From contig NZ_JAUSUD010000005.1 of assembly GCF_030813355.1 (NCBI RefSeq), positions 62,001-126,000 of the forward strand: DNA of 64,000 nt. The letters run 5' to 3'. The position numbers were made by a program, and so were the translations under genes. Below are positions 8,649-17,670 of this stretch, one piece after another (positions within the stretch are counted from its first letter, which is position 1; each line of letters starts with the position of its first letter). The stretch is from Metabacillus malikii (lineage in GTDB: Bacteria; Bacillota; Bacilli; Bacillales; Bacillaceae). A model generated the notes under the pieces. The model did no database searches, had not been told where the DNA came from, and was given only the letters and a program-made list of their open reading frames with translations.

Positions 8649-8843
8649 ATGCCAGGATACAAAAAAACGCCAAATGCAAAACCGATTATTAACATTACTT
8701 TATCTGAAGATTTATTAAATAAAATTGAGGATTTTAGATTTAATGAGAGAATTCCAAGTCGTTCACAGGCAATTTCCATATTAATAGAGTATGGGTTTAT
8801 CAGTATTGACAATAATAGTAAAAAAGTAGAAGAAAAGGGTTAA
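8649..8843 (+). CDS. ribbon-helix-helix DNA-binding protein
   Basis: A 64-residue protein with the Arc/MetJ/CopG fold: the strand segment PIINITLSEDLLNKIEDF is followed by two helices around IPSRSQAISILIEYGF. Such dimers bind operator DNA and often repress their own operon. AGGAGA lies 8 nt ahead of the ATG. It ends 32 bp before jetA in the same direction and therefore probably is the first gene of the Wadjet operon and its regulator, or alternatively the orphaned antidote of a toxin pair; no toxin gene is visible next to it. The fold assignment is good, the regulatory role is inferred. Confidence 0.75.
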   Translation: MPGYKKTPNAKPIINITLSEDLLNKIEDFRFNERIPSRSQAISILIEYGFISIDNNSKKVEEKG

Positions 8844-8875
8844 GTAAATATAGTATGGAAGGAGTGTAATTTTAG

Positions 8876-10381
8876 GTGACGAAACAACTAGAGGCTGTTA
8901 ATACACTTAAATATGCGACCGTGGAAAATGCATATCGATATCGACCGATTATGAGATTTTTGTTTGAACAATATGAGAAATTCAGATATTACAATAAAAC
9001 TGAAGAAATATTAGCTTATTTGAAATCACTTAATATAGTTGAAGTTGATTTTTCAGAAGAACAATTATACCAAGATATGAAAACACTTGAATCGTGGGAT
9101 TGTGTCATTTCAAGGCAAGATAAAGAGATGGTTTATACGATTGAGGATTTCAAGAAGAAACGATTAAAGTTTCAAATTACACCACTTGCTTATGAAATTG
9201 AAAACACATTAAAAAAGCTAGATGAATTAGATGAAGTGCTAACAGGTGCTTTAGAAAGTAAGGAATTTGATCGTATTTTAAAAGATATCGAAGTGATAGC
9301 ATATTCGAACATCGAGAATGAAACAAATGAAGTGATCTATGATCGATGGATTACGTTAATGAGAAGACTAGAAAATTTAAAGCGTAATGCTGCAAATTAC
9401 TTATCACATATTAAAAGTGATAAGGCAGAACAGCTTTTTAAAACAGAAGAGTTTTTACTATATAAAGAAAAATTCACAGATTATTTAAGTAAGTTTATCC
9501 TTTCAATGAAAAAAACGCGCTATAAAATTTCTCGTACTCTAACGGATATTGATATTTCAGTTATTGATTCGTATATTGAACGACTGATTGAATACTTTTC
9601 TACGATTCCGACAATTGACGGCACTCGTTTTAATGCTGATAAAAATCGTCGAATATATAAAGAAAAGTGGATGGAACTGCAAAATTGGTTTGTTAAAAAG
9701 CCGGATATCGAATGTGATGTTGATGTACTTCTGCAAGAAACAGATAAAAGTATTCAACTAATTAGCCGATATGCACTTCAACTTACGGAAATGAAAAATA
9801 ATGCGAGAAATAGAAAAGAAGACTACAGGAAGTTAGCCTCGATGTTTCTTCATTGCGAGGATGTTAATAAAGCACATGAATTGGCAGCATGCTGTTTTGG
9901 ACTTTCGTATTCTCGCCATATTTTTGGTATTCAAAAAGTGACAGATACAAAAGATGAGGAAATTTGGGAACAAGAAATACAGATCATTGATACTGTACCT
10001 AAAAATCGAACGTATGAAAGAAGTAAGCGAATTAAATCATATGTAAAAGACAAGAAAAAAGAAAAAGAAGAAATGAAAAATGTTATTTTTGAACAAATGG
10101 AAAAGGAAAAGGAAATCATCCAAGCGCTTATTATTAACAATCAAATACTCATGAAAGATTTGGGGCTAAAAAGTAAAAAACAGCCCATTGAAAAATTTGT
10201 GAGAAAGGCAATATTAGATTGGATTGCAAAATCTGTTCAAGATAAAACGTTCACCGCTAGAACACAATATGGAAGGAAATTCACACTTCAAAAAAAATCA
10301 ACTGAAAATATTGAATTGAGATGTGTCGATGGAATCTTAATACTTCCTGATATTGCATTTCATTTTGAGGAAGCAAAGTGA
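8876..10381 (+). CDS. jetA: Wadjet type II component JetA (TIGR02677/DUF2397-like), intact
   Basis: A 501-residue protein that by its neighbours and length is the JetA (kleisin-like) subunit of a type II Wadjet SMC system, which in intact form recognises and cuts circular plasmid DNA. The start is GTG at 8876 with GGAAGGAG 11 nt upstream. The N-terminal half contains winged-helix-like segments, the middle (about 200-420) is charged and helical, and LHCEDVNKAHELAACCFGL resembles the conserved family core. The C-terminus overlaps the next gene by 4 bp. Codons are undisturbed across the gene, in contrast to jetB, jetC and jetD, which are all broken. Alone it cannot form a functional complex. Confidence 0.8.
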   Translation: MTKQLEAVNTLKYATVENAYRYRPIMRFLFEQYEKFRYYNKTEEILAYLKSLNIVEVDFSEEQLYQDMKTLESWDCVISRQDKEMVYTIEDFKKKRLKFQITPLAYEIENTLKKLDELDEVLTGALESKEFDRILKDIEVIAYSNIENETNEVIYDRWITLMRRLENLKRNAANYLSHIKSDKAEQLFKTEEFLLYKEKFTDYLSKFILSMKKTRYKISRTLTDIDISVIDSYIERLIEYFSTIPTIDGTRFNADKNRRIYKEKWMELQNWFVKKPDIECDVDVLLQETDKSIQLISRYALQLTEMKNNARNRKEDYRKLASMFLHCEDVNKAHELAACCFGLSYSRHIFGIQKVTDTKDEEIWEQEIQIIDTVPKNRTYERSKRIKSYVKDKKKEKEEMKNVIFEQMEKEKEIIQALIINNQILMKDLGLKSKKQPIEKFVRKAILDWIAKSVQDKTFTARTQYGRKFTLQKKSTENIELRCVDGILILPDIAFHFEEAK

Positions 10382-10890
10382 TGGACGACAAAGAGCGAGT
10401 ACGTGAAGGCATCACGCTTCTGTTAGAAGATTTTTGGTTTACTCGAAAATACGATTTAGATAAATATTTATTAATCAGACAAAATCGAAAAGAAATTCAA
10501 AAGTATTTTATTGATAATTTTGGTTATCAATTAATAATAAACAACGCAGTGGTAAAATTAGAAAAAATTCCGAGTGAAACAGCAAGCTGGATGGGAATTC
10601 AAGATTTCTCTGACCCACTAGATTATGCGTTTTTTATGGCTATTCTATCTTATTTAGAGGAAAAATCGACTGATGATATTTTCATTGTTTCAATGCTTAG
10701 TGAGCATGTGAAGCAATTTCTTTCACAAGAAATAGATATCAAATGGGAAAATTATCGCCAACGCTTATCTTTTGTTAGAGTGATGAAATATGCAGAAAAA
10801 CAACAATTGCTAGAAGTAATGGAAGGTGAAATCGACCTTTATAAAGATGATGAAACGATAGAAGTATTATACCGGCCGACAATGAAAAGG
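10378..10890 (+). pseudogene. jetB: jetB remnant (TIGR02678/DUF2398-like), truncated by deletion
   Basis: The N-terminal part of a JetB subunit, about 170 codons of an expected 370-400, starting with a 4-bp overlap with jetA. MALEDFWFT-like sequence (here LLLEDFWFTRKYDLDKYL), the WENYRQRLSFVRVMKYAEKQQLLEV segment and DDETIEVLY fit the family. After about 10870-10900 the sequence no longer resembles JetB; the frame runs out at 10953 with a tail (QFTSIKKHLN...) that is a wrong-frame reading of the jetC remnant. One internal deletion has thus removed the end of jetB and the start of jetC. The exact junction is an estimate. Confidence 0.75.
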
Positions 10891-12188
10891 CCTCAGTTCA
10901 CTTCTATCAAGAAACATTTGAATGGACAAAAGAGTTGTTTGTTCAAGAGGTGAATCGCAAATTAGTTGAAACATATGATAAAGAGGTTTTACTAGTAGAA
11001 GAAGATATGATTGCCTTAGCAGAGGCTGCTATTGAAGATGATGTTCATTTTGCAAGAGAAAAGGTTCAAACACTGAGGGATAGTATGGTGAGAACCTTTA
11101 ACGAAGTTCGAGTCCAAGGATTAGAAGAATATTCACTTACCCTTACTGACTCTGATTCATTTATTAAAGACATTAGCGATGAGGGCTATGAACAATTTTC
11201 GAATGAATTGGATAAAATTACAGCGACCTCAACAAGGCAAATGATTCATTTAACTACAGACGGGAAATTAGTTTCCCCGCAAATGCTTCAACATATCATT
11301 GAACAACAAATACAAGCTATTAAAATTTCCTTAACAGAGGAAGATGAACGATTATATAAAGAAGTGATTTTAGATAATATTGGTGAGCGTATTCGTGAAC
11401 TAATCAGTAAAGCGGATACATGGAAAGAAGAAATTAACGAGTATATGATGGAAACGAATGCCTCTAATGGATTGAAGCTATGGCTACAATGGAAACCGAA
11501 AAAGGCAACAGAGGATGGAGAGATGTCAACAGCTGAGCTAGTAAAATTATTGCAAAAGGATCCCAATACTTTAAAAGACAGCGATTATAATAAATTAAGC
11601 AAACATTTTAATTCGAAAATTAAGTTTGCAAAAGAGAGCTATGAAAGTGATGATGCATTAAGAGATAAATCATTTGATGTGTTAATTAAAGACATTTTAG
11701 ATTATCGTCAATGGTTTGAGTTCAAAATTTATTATCAAAAAGAAGGGGAAACTCGTAAAGAATTAACAAAGACAAACTATAACACATTAAGTGGTGGAGA
11801 ACGTGCAATGTCCATGTACATTCCATTATTATCAGCTCTCTACTCTAAATTTATTTCAGCAGGGGATTCAGCTCCATTTATAATTTCAATGGACGAGGCA
11901 TTTGCTGGAGTAGATGAGAATAATATTTCCACGATGTTTAAATTAATGAATGATTTCGGAATGAACTATATTTTAAATTCACAAGCTTTATGGGGGACAT
12001 ATGAAACAGTGGATGCTTTATCTATTGCAGAAATCATCCGACCTCAAAATGCTAAAGAAGTTACAGTCATGTTGTATAAATGGAATGGCAACGAATTAAA
12101 AACGGTAAAAGAAGAAGTGGAAATTCCGGCAACAGTTGAACAACAAAGCCTGTTTGATACGTTAGAAAAGCTAGAAGTTGTAAGGTGA
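10891..12188 (+). pseudogene. jetC: jetC remnant (TIGR02680-type SMC ATPase), N-terminal two thirds deleted
   Basis: About 430 codons of the C-terminal part of the SMC-like motor; the full protein is usually about 1,350 residues. The frame is open upstream of the first ATG (10935), reading SVHFYQETFEWTKELFVQEV, which shows that coding sequence was joined from within a coiled-coil region. The ABC signature NTLSGGERAMSMYIPLL and Walker B FIISMDEAFAGVDE are intact, and the D-loop follows. The Walker A half is lost, so no ATPase can form. It overlaps jetD closely (5-bp gap) in the same direction. The deletion that fused it to jetB was probably 3 kb or more. Confidence 0.82.
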
Positions 12189-12192
12189 TTGT

Positions 12193-13469
12193 ATGAATAA
12201 ACTTCAAGATGCAATAAACTATTTTAAAAATGAGGCGGGATACTCTCGTCTTTTTGAAAAATTTGCAGCAAAGATGGAAAGCATAGGGCATATTGGTGGA
12301 AGCATTACAATATCTAATTTAACAGATAATGAGAAGAAGGTATTACGAAATTGGTTCGGACGCGATTATACAAAGAAAACCTCTACAACTGTCTCTTTGA
12401 AAAAATTCGAAAAGCAGTTGGAGGATACGAGATTTCAAGGTTGATTTTTACAAGGTTGTAGAGGGAGTGGTAGGAACAGAAATATTTTATAAAAAGGATG
12501 TAAAGCAGTTAGAAGAAGAAGCGAAAATTGATTTTTTCCTTCAGCTCGCTAATCAATATCCATCAACAAATACGAAGTGGCTTACAGAATCGATTGTTCA
12601 TAAAGAGTCTGCAGCAAATGGATTTGTACAATCATATAACCAAAAAGATTATCAATCTATAAAAAACATCTATAAGACAATAATGCTATTGCCACTTAAA
12701 ACAAAAATTCGGCTACCGGTACTAGCTGAAAAGATTGCTGGAGATCCGCATTATTTTGATAAAGAAACCAAATTCATTACAGCCTTACAAATTCTAAAAT
12801 CGAAAAAAGACAACACTCCATATTCTAATGACACCAGTATAGAAGCAGTAAATGAATTATTGTACGAATACGGTATTTTAAAAGATGACTTACAAAACTT
12901 TGTTACTTGCTCAGGTTTATTGGCCAAAAATAATGGTGAAAATGTTCGCTCATGGGATTACCTTTATGATGAAAATAGTGTGCATAACGTACCCCTTCGT
13001 GAATTAATTAAATATGATAGGATCTATCCTAAAAAGGGGAAATGTGTTTTCATTGTTGAGAATTCTGGTGTGTTTTCGAGTATATTAGATATGCATAAAG
13101 GAGAACCATTACCCATTGTTTGTACTCATGGGCAGTTTAAATTGGCTGCGTTGCAATTAATCGAAAAATTATGTAATGAAAATGTCGCGATTTATTACGC
13201 TGGTGATTATGATCCTGAGGGACTACAAATGGCGCAGAGGTTAAAAATGAAATATGGTCAATCAATTCATTTTTGGCGATATACAGTTCAAGATTATATT
13301 GAGGCATTATCAGAAATAGAAATAACTCCTTTAAGTGCATCGAAGCTATAACATTAAGGAGTCTGAATTGGCCGCAATAAAAAATGAAATGGTAAAGTTA
13401 AAAAAGGTTGGCTATCAGGAAAGACATATTGAAAAGTATTACAAGGATATTATCACAATGCAAGAATGA
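12193..13469 (+). pseudogene. jetD: jetD remnant (TIGR02679/DUF2399 TOPRIM nuclease) with two frameshifts
   Basis: The nuclease subunit of type II Wadjet in three frames. Frame one covers 12193-12444 (MNKLQDAINYFKNEAGY...). Around 12430-12440 the frame changes, with VDFYKVVEGVVGTEIFY continuing the protein to a stop at 13351. Around 13340-13348 it changes again, and NIKESELAAIKNEM... runs to TGA at 13467-13469. The TOPRIM motifs are still visible: VENSGVFSSI with the catalytic Glu, and AGDYDPEG with the Asp pair. Restoring both frames gives about 425 codons, slightly longer than usual. Two independent lesions besides the jetB/C deletion argue that the locus has been without selection for some time. 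Confidence 0.8.
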
Positions 13470-13489
13470 AAACTTTGTGAGGTGATCTT

Positions 13490-14065
13490 ATGGGTATGCC
13501 AGAAGGGAAACAAAGATATACGTATTCAGACTATGTTGGAATGGGGGAAGAATTTTTCTGCGAAGCGATTGAGGGGATTGTAATTGGCATGTCTCCATCT
13601 CCAACTCCAAAACATCAAGATGTTGTAGATGAATTGACAGCAGAGTTTAAGATGTACCTACGCGGAAAAGAATGTAAGGCTTTTTCATCACCGATTGATG
13701 TTTGTTTATTTGCTGAAAAAGAAACAAAACTTGATGATATTAAAGACTGGGTGCAGCCTGATTTAATGGTTGTTTGTGATAAAGATAAAATTGGTGAAAA
13801 ATATATTATTGGTGCACCAGATTTAGTAATTGAAGTTCTTTCACCCTCAACTGCCAGGAATGACAGATTAGTAAAGTTTAACAGCTACGAAAAAGCAGGA
13901 GTTAAGGAATATTGGATTGTCGACCCATATAATATGTCAGTCGAGATATATGGTCTAACTGGGAAAAACTACAGGAAGTTAGGTGTCTTTGGAAAAAATG
14001 ATATACTAACTGTTGATACTTTTAAAGATTTTCAAATTGATTTGAAAAACATTTTTAAAGAGTAA
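13490..14065 (+). CDS. Uma2-family (DUF820) restriction-endonuclease-fold protein
   Basis: A 191-residue protein of the Uma2 family, a PD-(D/E)XK nuclease-like fold very common in cyanobacteria and scattered in Firmicutes. Conserved features are EAIEGIVIGMSPSPTPKHQ, the VQPDLMVVCD segment with the metal-binding Asp, then GAPDLVIEVLSPSTARNDRLVKF, containing the E-x-L-S core, and YEKAGVKEYWIVDP. All look intact. GAGGTGAT precedes the ATG by 5 nt. It starts 20 bp after the jetD remnant and could once have been part of the same transcript. The family's biological role is not established; a link to defence or mobile elements is commonly assumed. Confidence 0.88.
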   Translation: MGMPEGKQRYTYSDYVGMGEEFFCEAIEGIVIGMSPSPTPKHQDVVDELTAEFKMYLRGKECKAFSSPIDVCLFAEKETKLDDIKDWVQPDLMVVCDKDKIGEKYIIGAPDLVIEVLSPSTARNDRLVKFNSYEKAGVKEYWIVDPYNMSVEIYGLTGKNYRKLGVFGKNDILTVDTFKDFQIDLKNIFKE

Positions 14066-14148
14066 AATGAAATTATTCACTGATTTTTTATAAAGTAGAA
14101 GGAAGTAGAAAAATAATGGATGGATTCCTGGAAATCCAATTAATAAGC

Positions 14149-14171
14149 CGATGTTACGGAGCGTAACATCG
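14149..14171. promoter_or_regulatory. perfect palindrome, possible MerR-type operator
   Basis: CGATGTTACG and CGTAACATCG flank GAG, a perfect 10-bp inverted repeat. Repeats of the GTTAC...GTAAC kind are typical operators of MerR-family regulators, but no MerR gene lies in the window; it precedes the XRE gene by 78 bp. It may instead form an RNA hairpin after the Uma2 gene, although no T-run follows. Confidence 0.4.
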
Positions 14172-14248
14172 CTGTTACAGTACGTTTCTTGTGCTTTTTG
14201 CTCTGAAGGATGTAGGATGAACGTATCGAACATAAGGAGGTCACGAGG

Positions 14249-14828
14249 ATGAGCTTTAGGAGACAAGTTAAAGGAAGCGAGAAAAGAAGCGGGACTATCA
14301 CAGGAACAGTTGGCAGAAAAGATGAGTGTGTCTAGGTCGGCAGTGGCAAAATGGGAAAGTAATAAGGGGATGCCGGATATTGAAAATCTTAAGTCAATGG
14401 CATTGCTTTTTAATGTCAGCATAGATTATCTTTTGAGTGATGAAAGTACAATTGATTTTTCCGAAATGAAGGAGCCAATTGCATTAGATGATTTTGAAGT
14501 TACCGGAAAATGCAGGTCAAAAGAGGATGCTGTTGTGCTGGCTAAATATCCTAATGCAACTGGTATTTATCCACTAATCCGCTCAAAGAAATTAAACAAA
14601 ACAGAGAATGTTCTAGATTTTCTGTTCCAGCCTGGAATATTTCAGATAGCAAATTACGCCGCAGACAACTCAGCTTATTATTTGGTTGTAAACAATAATA
14701 AGCAATACCTTGTTAATGTGACAAAGGAATTCATTAAATCTATTGAACTCGCAAAAAAGATTACAGATAAGAAGTTTGTTGTAGGAGATAATAAATTCAA
14801 AAAGGCAGCTTATAAGATAGTGGGATAA
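14249..14828 (+). pseudogene. XRE-family HTH regulator with a one-base frameshift after codon 3
   Basis: GGAGG at 14236-14240 and ATG at 14249 (MSF...) mark the natural start, but an extra A at 14258 shifts the frame. From GGA at 14259 the correct frame reads GDKLKEARKEAGLSQEQLAEKMSVSRSAVAKWE, a textbook XRE helix-turn-helix, and continues to 14828. The only ATG in that frame is at 14310, inside the DNA-binding domain, which would leave a crippled protein. The C-terminal half (about 90-190) is a small domain of unknown function that may bind a ligand. The gene precedes a Bce-like two-component module by 335 bp. Either a real mutation or a sequence error; the rest of the reading frame is clean. 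Confidence 0.75.
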
Positions 14829-15163
14829 TAAATTTTCATGCCACCTATGAAGCAGATTCCTACTGAATTCTCATGAACTTTTATAACTAAATAACATTTC
14901 CATTTTATTGATTATGATTATGTAGTATCCCGGGTTTGTTCCAATACGAACTCGGGATTTTTTCTAGTGTGATTCAAAGGTATTTTCCTAGCTGTTACAG
15001 AATTACAAGTGCTAGCTTCACACATATTGTTATAAATTATCAACCATGGTATAAGTGTAAAAGAAGCCTAATAATGACTTTGTATTTTTTGACTGAACTT
15101 ATGTCTAAGATAGAACGAAAGGGTTTCCTTGAACAAGCCATTATGTACAAAGGAAGTGAATCG

Positions 15164-15832
15164 ATGTCAAAAATAGTTATTATCGAAGACACGGAAAAGA
15201 TAAGAGAGGAACTTACAACCTTTTTAATCAGATATGGATATGAGGCGGTTGCGCCAACAAATTTTGAGAACATTATTGATGATACTCTAAAGGAAGAACC
15301 AAATCTTATCCTTTTAGACATTAACTTGCCGATATTTGATGGTTACTATATTTGCAGAGAAATAAGAAAAAATTCCGATGTACCTATCATTGTTGTTACG
15401 AGCCGGGATAATGAGATGGACGAGCTAATGAGTATGAATTTAGGTGCGGATGATTTTATTACAAAACCATATAATACTCAAATTCTTTTGGCGAGAATTG
15501 AATCGATCTTAAGAAGGGTGAACGGGTCCGGTGTTCGAGAGACGATTGTTTATCATGAATTAAAGGTTAATTTATCCAATGGTTCTGTTACATATAAAGG
15601 GGAAACAGCAGAGTTAACGAAAAATGAAATGAAGATTCTTACTTGCTTATATAAAAATAAAGGAAAGATCGTGTCAAGAGATGACCTAATGGACTATATG
15701 TGGAATGCAGATGTTTTTGTCGATGATAATAACCTCTCTGTTAATGTTACGAGATTAAGAAAAAAACTTGAAGGGTTAGGGATGAAGAAAAATATCGAAA
15801 CAAGAAGAGGGTTAGGTTATATACTACCATGA
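15164..15832 (+). CDS. OmpR-family response regulator, BceR-like
   Basis: A 222-residue regulator for a Bce-type antimicrobial-peptide detoxification module. The receiver domain (1-115) has acidic residues in IEDTEKI, the phosphoacceptor in LLDINLPIFDGYYICREIR and the switch lysine in DDFITKPYNTQ. The C-terminal winged helix (125-222) ends with VTRLRKKLEGLGMKKNIETRRGLGYIL. The frame is open from 14936, but AAGGAAGTG stands just before the ATG at 15164 and homology begins there. The stop overlaps the kinase start by 4 bp (ATGA). By analogy it activates the ABC transporter genes 1.8 kb downstream when the kinase senses transporter flux. Confidence 0.9.
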   Translation: MSKIVIIEDTEKIREELTTFLIRYGYEAVAPTNFENIIDDTLKEEPNLILLDINLPIFDGYYICREIRKNSDVPIIVVTSRDNEMDELMSMNLGADDFITKPYNTQILLARIESILRRVNGSGVRETIVYHELKVNLSNGSVTYKGETAELTKNEMKILTCLYKNKGKIVSRDDLMDYMWNADVFVDDNNLSVNVTRLRKKLEGLGMKKNIETRRGLGYILP

Positions 15833-16842
15833 GTTTAATGGACTATTTAAAAGACAGAACACTATTCCTACTCATCAATTTTGTATTATTCATCATTGTA
15901 AGTGGCTGCATGTCATTAATGAACATGAATAGCAGCATTATTCTGCTAATTTTCTTGATTTGGTTCATCCCCATCACTGCTTATATCACGATAGAATTTT
16001 TCAAGCAGAAAATTCTATATAACGAGTTAAACAGTATCATCGACAATTTGGATAAAAAGTATTTGCTGCCTGAGGTTATGAAAAAGCCTGAAAATATTGA
16101 AGGTAAGCTTTTATATGAGTTATTGCAACAGGCATATAAGGACATGCATGAGCATGTAAAGAATTATCGGGATCGGGAAAATGAATATCGAGAATATATC
16201 GAAACGTGGGTGCATGAAATTAAGACGCCAATTGCATCAACGCGATTAATAATCGAAAATAATCATAACGAAATAACCCGTAATATTAAAGATGAAATCA
16301 AAAAAGTTGAGGAATATATCGACCAGGTTCTATATTATTCGAGAAGTAATAATGTCAGTAAGGATTATGTGATTAAAGAGGTTTCTTTAGCTGACCTTGT
16401 CAGAAGTGTTATAAAGAGAAATTCGCGAGACTTTATTAGCAAAGGAATTTCGATCGATATTGAAGCAGTAGAAGGCACGGTTTACAGTGACACGAAATGG
16501 TTGGAATTTATTCTTAACCAATTAATCGGAAATGCGATGAAATATTCAAGAGAACGTAATGGAAGGGTAACAATTAAAACAATAAGAAATGAAAATAATA
16601 TCGTACTAACGATAGAGGATAATGGAATCGGCATCGTAGACAAGGATATACATAGAGTTTTTGAAAAAGGATTTACGGGAGAGAATGGACGAAGATATGG
16701 AAGGTCAACTGGCATCGGACTTTACTTATGCAAAAAACTGACTGAACAGCTAGGTTTAGGGCTTAGCCTAATGTCCAAAGTTGGAGAAGGAACGAAGGTT
16801 AGTGTTGTGTTTCCATTAGGGAGTGTAAACTTAATGAACTAA
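15829..16842 (+). CDS. intramembrane-sensing histidine kinase, BceS-like
   Basis: A 337-residue kinase with two adjacent N-terminal transmembrane helices (about 12-34 and 36-58) joined by only a few residues, so there is no extracellular sensor domain; such kinases sense through their partner ABC permease. The dimerisation box IETWVHEIKTPIASTRL holds the phosphorylated His, and the ATPase domain has NQLIGNAMKYS (N box), DNGIGI (G1) and GRSTGIGLYLCKKL (G2). It is translationally coupled to the regulator. A strong terminator follows at 16852. Confidence 0.9.
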   Translation: MSLMDYLKDRTLFLLINFVLFIIVSGCMSLMNMNSSIILLIFLIWFIPITAYITIEFFKQKILYNELNSIIDNLDKKYLLPEVMKKPENIEGKLLYELLQQAYKDMHEHVKNYRDRENEYREYIETWVHEIKTPIASTRLIIENNHNEITRNIKDEIKKVEEYIDQVLYYSRSNNVSKDYVIKEVSLADLVRSVIKRNSRDFISKGISIDIEAVEGTVYSDTKWLEFILNQLIGNAMKYSRERNGRVTIKTIRNENNIVLTIEDNGIGIVDKDIHRVFEKGFTGENGRRYGRSTGIGLYLCKKLTEQLGLGLSLMSKVGEGTKVSVVFPLGSVNLMN

Positions 16843-16851
16843 TTTACTCAT

Positions 16852-16902
16852 AACGGATATATAGCTATCGTGCATTGCGCGAGCTGTATATCCGTTTTTT
16901 TT
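16852..16902 (+). terminator. terminator after BceRS-like pair
   Basis: A 15-bp stem (16852-16866 with 16882-16896, one G-U pair) starting AACGGATATA, followed by a run of eight T. It ends the regulator/kinase transcript before the transporter genes. Confidence 0.85.
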
Positions 16903-16916
16903 GTGGCTTAGGAAAC

Positions 16917-17073
16917 TATAAAATTCTTCTACTGTGGATAAGCGCTTCGACATCCAGCTCCAGCGCCTAGCCCCTCTAGGGTCTAGCCGCAAATGAATCG
17001 AAGACAAAGAGCGTCTTCTATTCATTTGCGTCTTATTTGCCCTAGGCTGAACAAGGCGCTTGCGCTTTTGTTC
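16917..17073. repeat. interspersed palindromic repeat, intact copy
   Basis: A GC-richer element starting TATAAAATTCTTCTACTGTG and ending near GCGCTTGCGCTTTTGTTC. Internally AAATGAAT...ATTCATTT and AGCGC...GCGCT arms make it foldable. A second copy is present at 45064-45101 plus about 46195-46278, split by the 51-52 bp tandem array. Elements with this GCGCTTGCGCTTTTGTTC end are scattered in many Bacillaceae genomes. Confidence 0.7.
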
Positions 17074-17182
17074 TTTCTTATCTTACAAAAATGTAACATT
17101 AATAAAATCTAATCCAATATGTCATGACCGATTTCACTGATAAGATAAGGACATCAAATAATATTTGTAGGAGGAATTCGAA

Positions 17183-17614
17183 ATGAAAGAATTTGAAATA
17201 AAAAAAATAATCGTTCCAATAATAGTAGCCATATCTTTATTCGCAGGTTTCTACTTTGGATATGAATATGTTACTGAACCAAAAATAGTCGATGGTGTTG
17301 TGTCAAAAAATATTGATGACGAAGGAAATCCAACTGAGATAACGAAAACATTTTCACCAGAGGATTCAGTACATTTTTCGGCAAAGCAAAACAGATTCTG
17401 GATAAAGAAAGCTCAGATTGTATGGTATAAAGGTGAAATTAAAACAGAGAACAGATTATTTGTTGAAAAAGAAGTCAGTGTCAATGAAGCGGGATATTTC
17501 TCAACGAAGCTAGCAGATTTAGAAGGTCTTGAAGAAGGGCGTTATGGTGTTACTATTTATGTGGATGGCAAAGAAGTAATGGAAACTAAAGCTGTATTTG
17601 ATGTGAAACAATAG
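17183..17614 (+). CDS. membrane-anchored protein of unknown function within Bce-like module
   Basis: A 143-residue protein I do not recognise. Residues 10-28 are one transmembrane helix or uncleaved signal (IIVPIIVAISLFAGFYFGY); the remaining 115 residues should be outside and look like a single beta-sandwich domain (alternating hydrophobic strands, FWIKKAQIVWYKGEI, GRYGVTIYVDGKEV). No cysteine suggests it is not a lipoprotein. It has its own GGAGG and a 57-bp gap to the ATPase gene, same strand. Its position between a BceRS-like pair and BceAB-like genes suggests an accessory factor that binds the peptide antibiotic or modulates the permease. Confidence 0.6.
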   Translation: MKEFEIKKIIVPIIVAISLFAGFYFGYEYVTEPKIVDGVVSKNIDDEGNPTEITKTFSPEDSVHFSAKQNRFWIKKAQIVWYKGEIKTENRLFVEKEVSVNEAGYFSTKLADLEGLEEGRYGVTIYVDGKEVMETKAVFDVKQ

Positions 17615-17670
17615 AGATTAACTAATAGTAATAATGATGAGCGAAAATACGAAATTTGTGGAGGAAAACA

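Noticed and set aside
14149-14171. rho-independent terminator after the Uma2 gene
   Set aside because: The stem is perfect but no T-run follows on either strand, so it was kept only as a possible operator.
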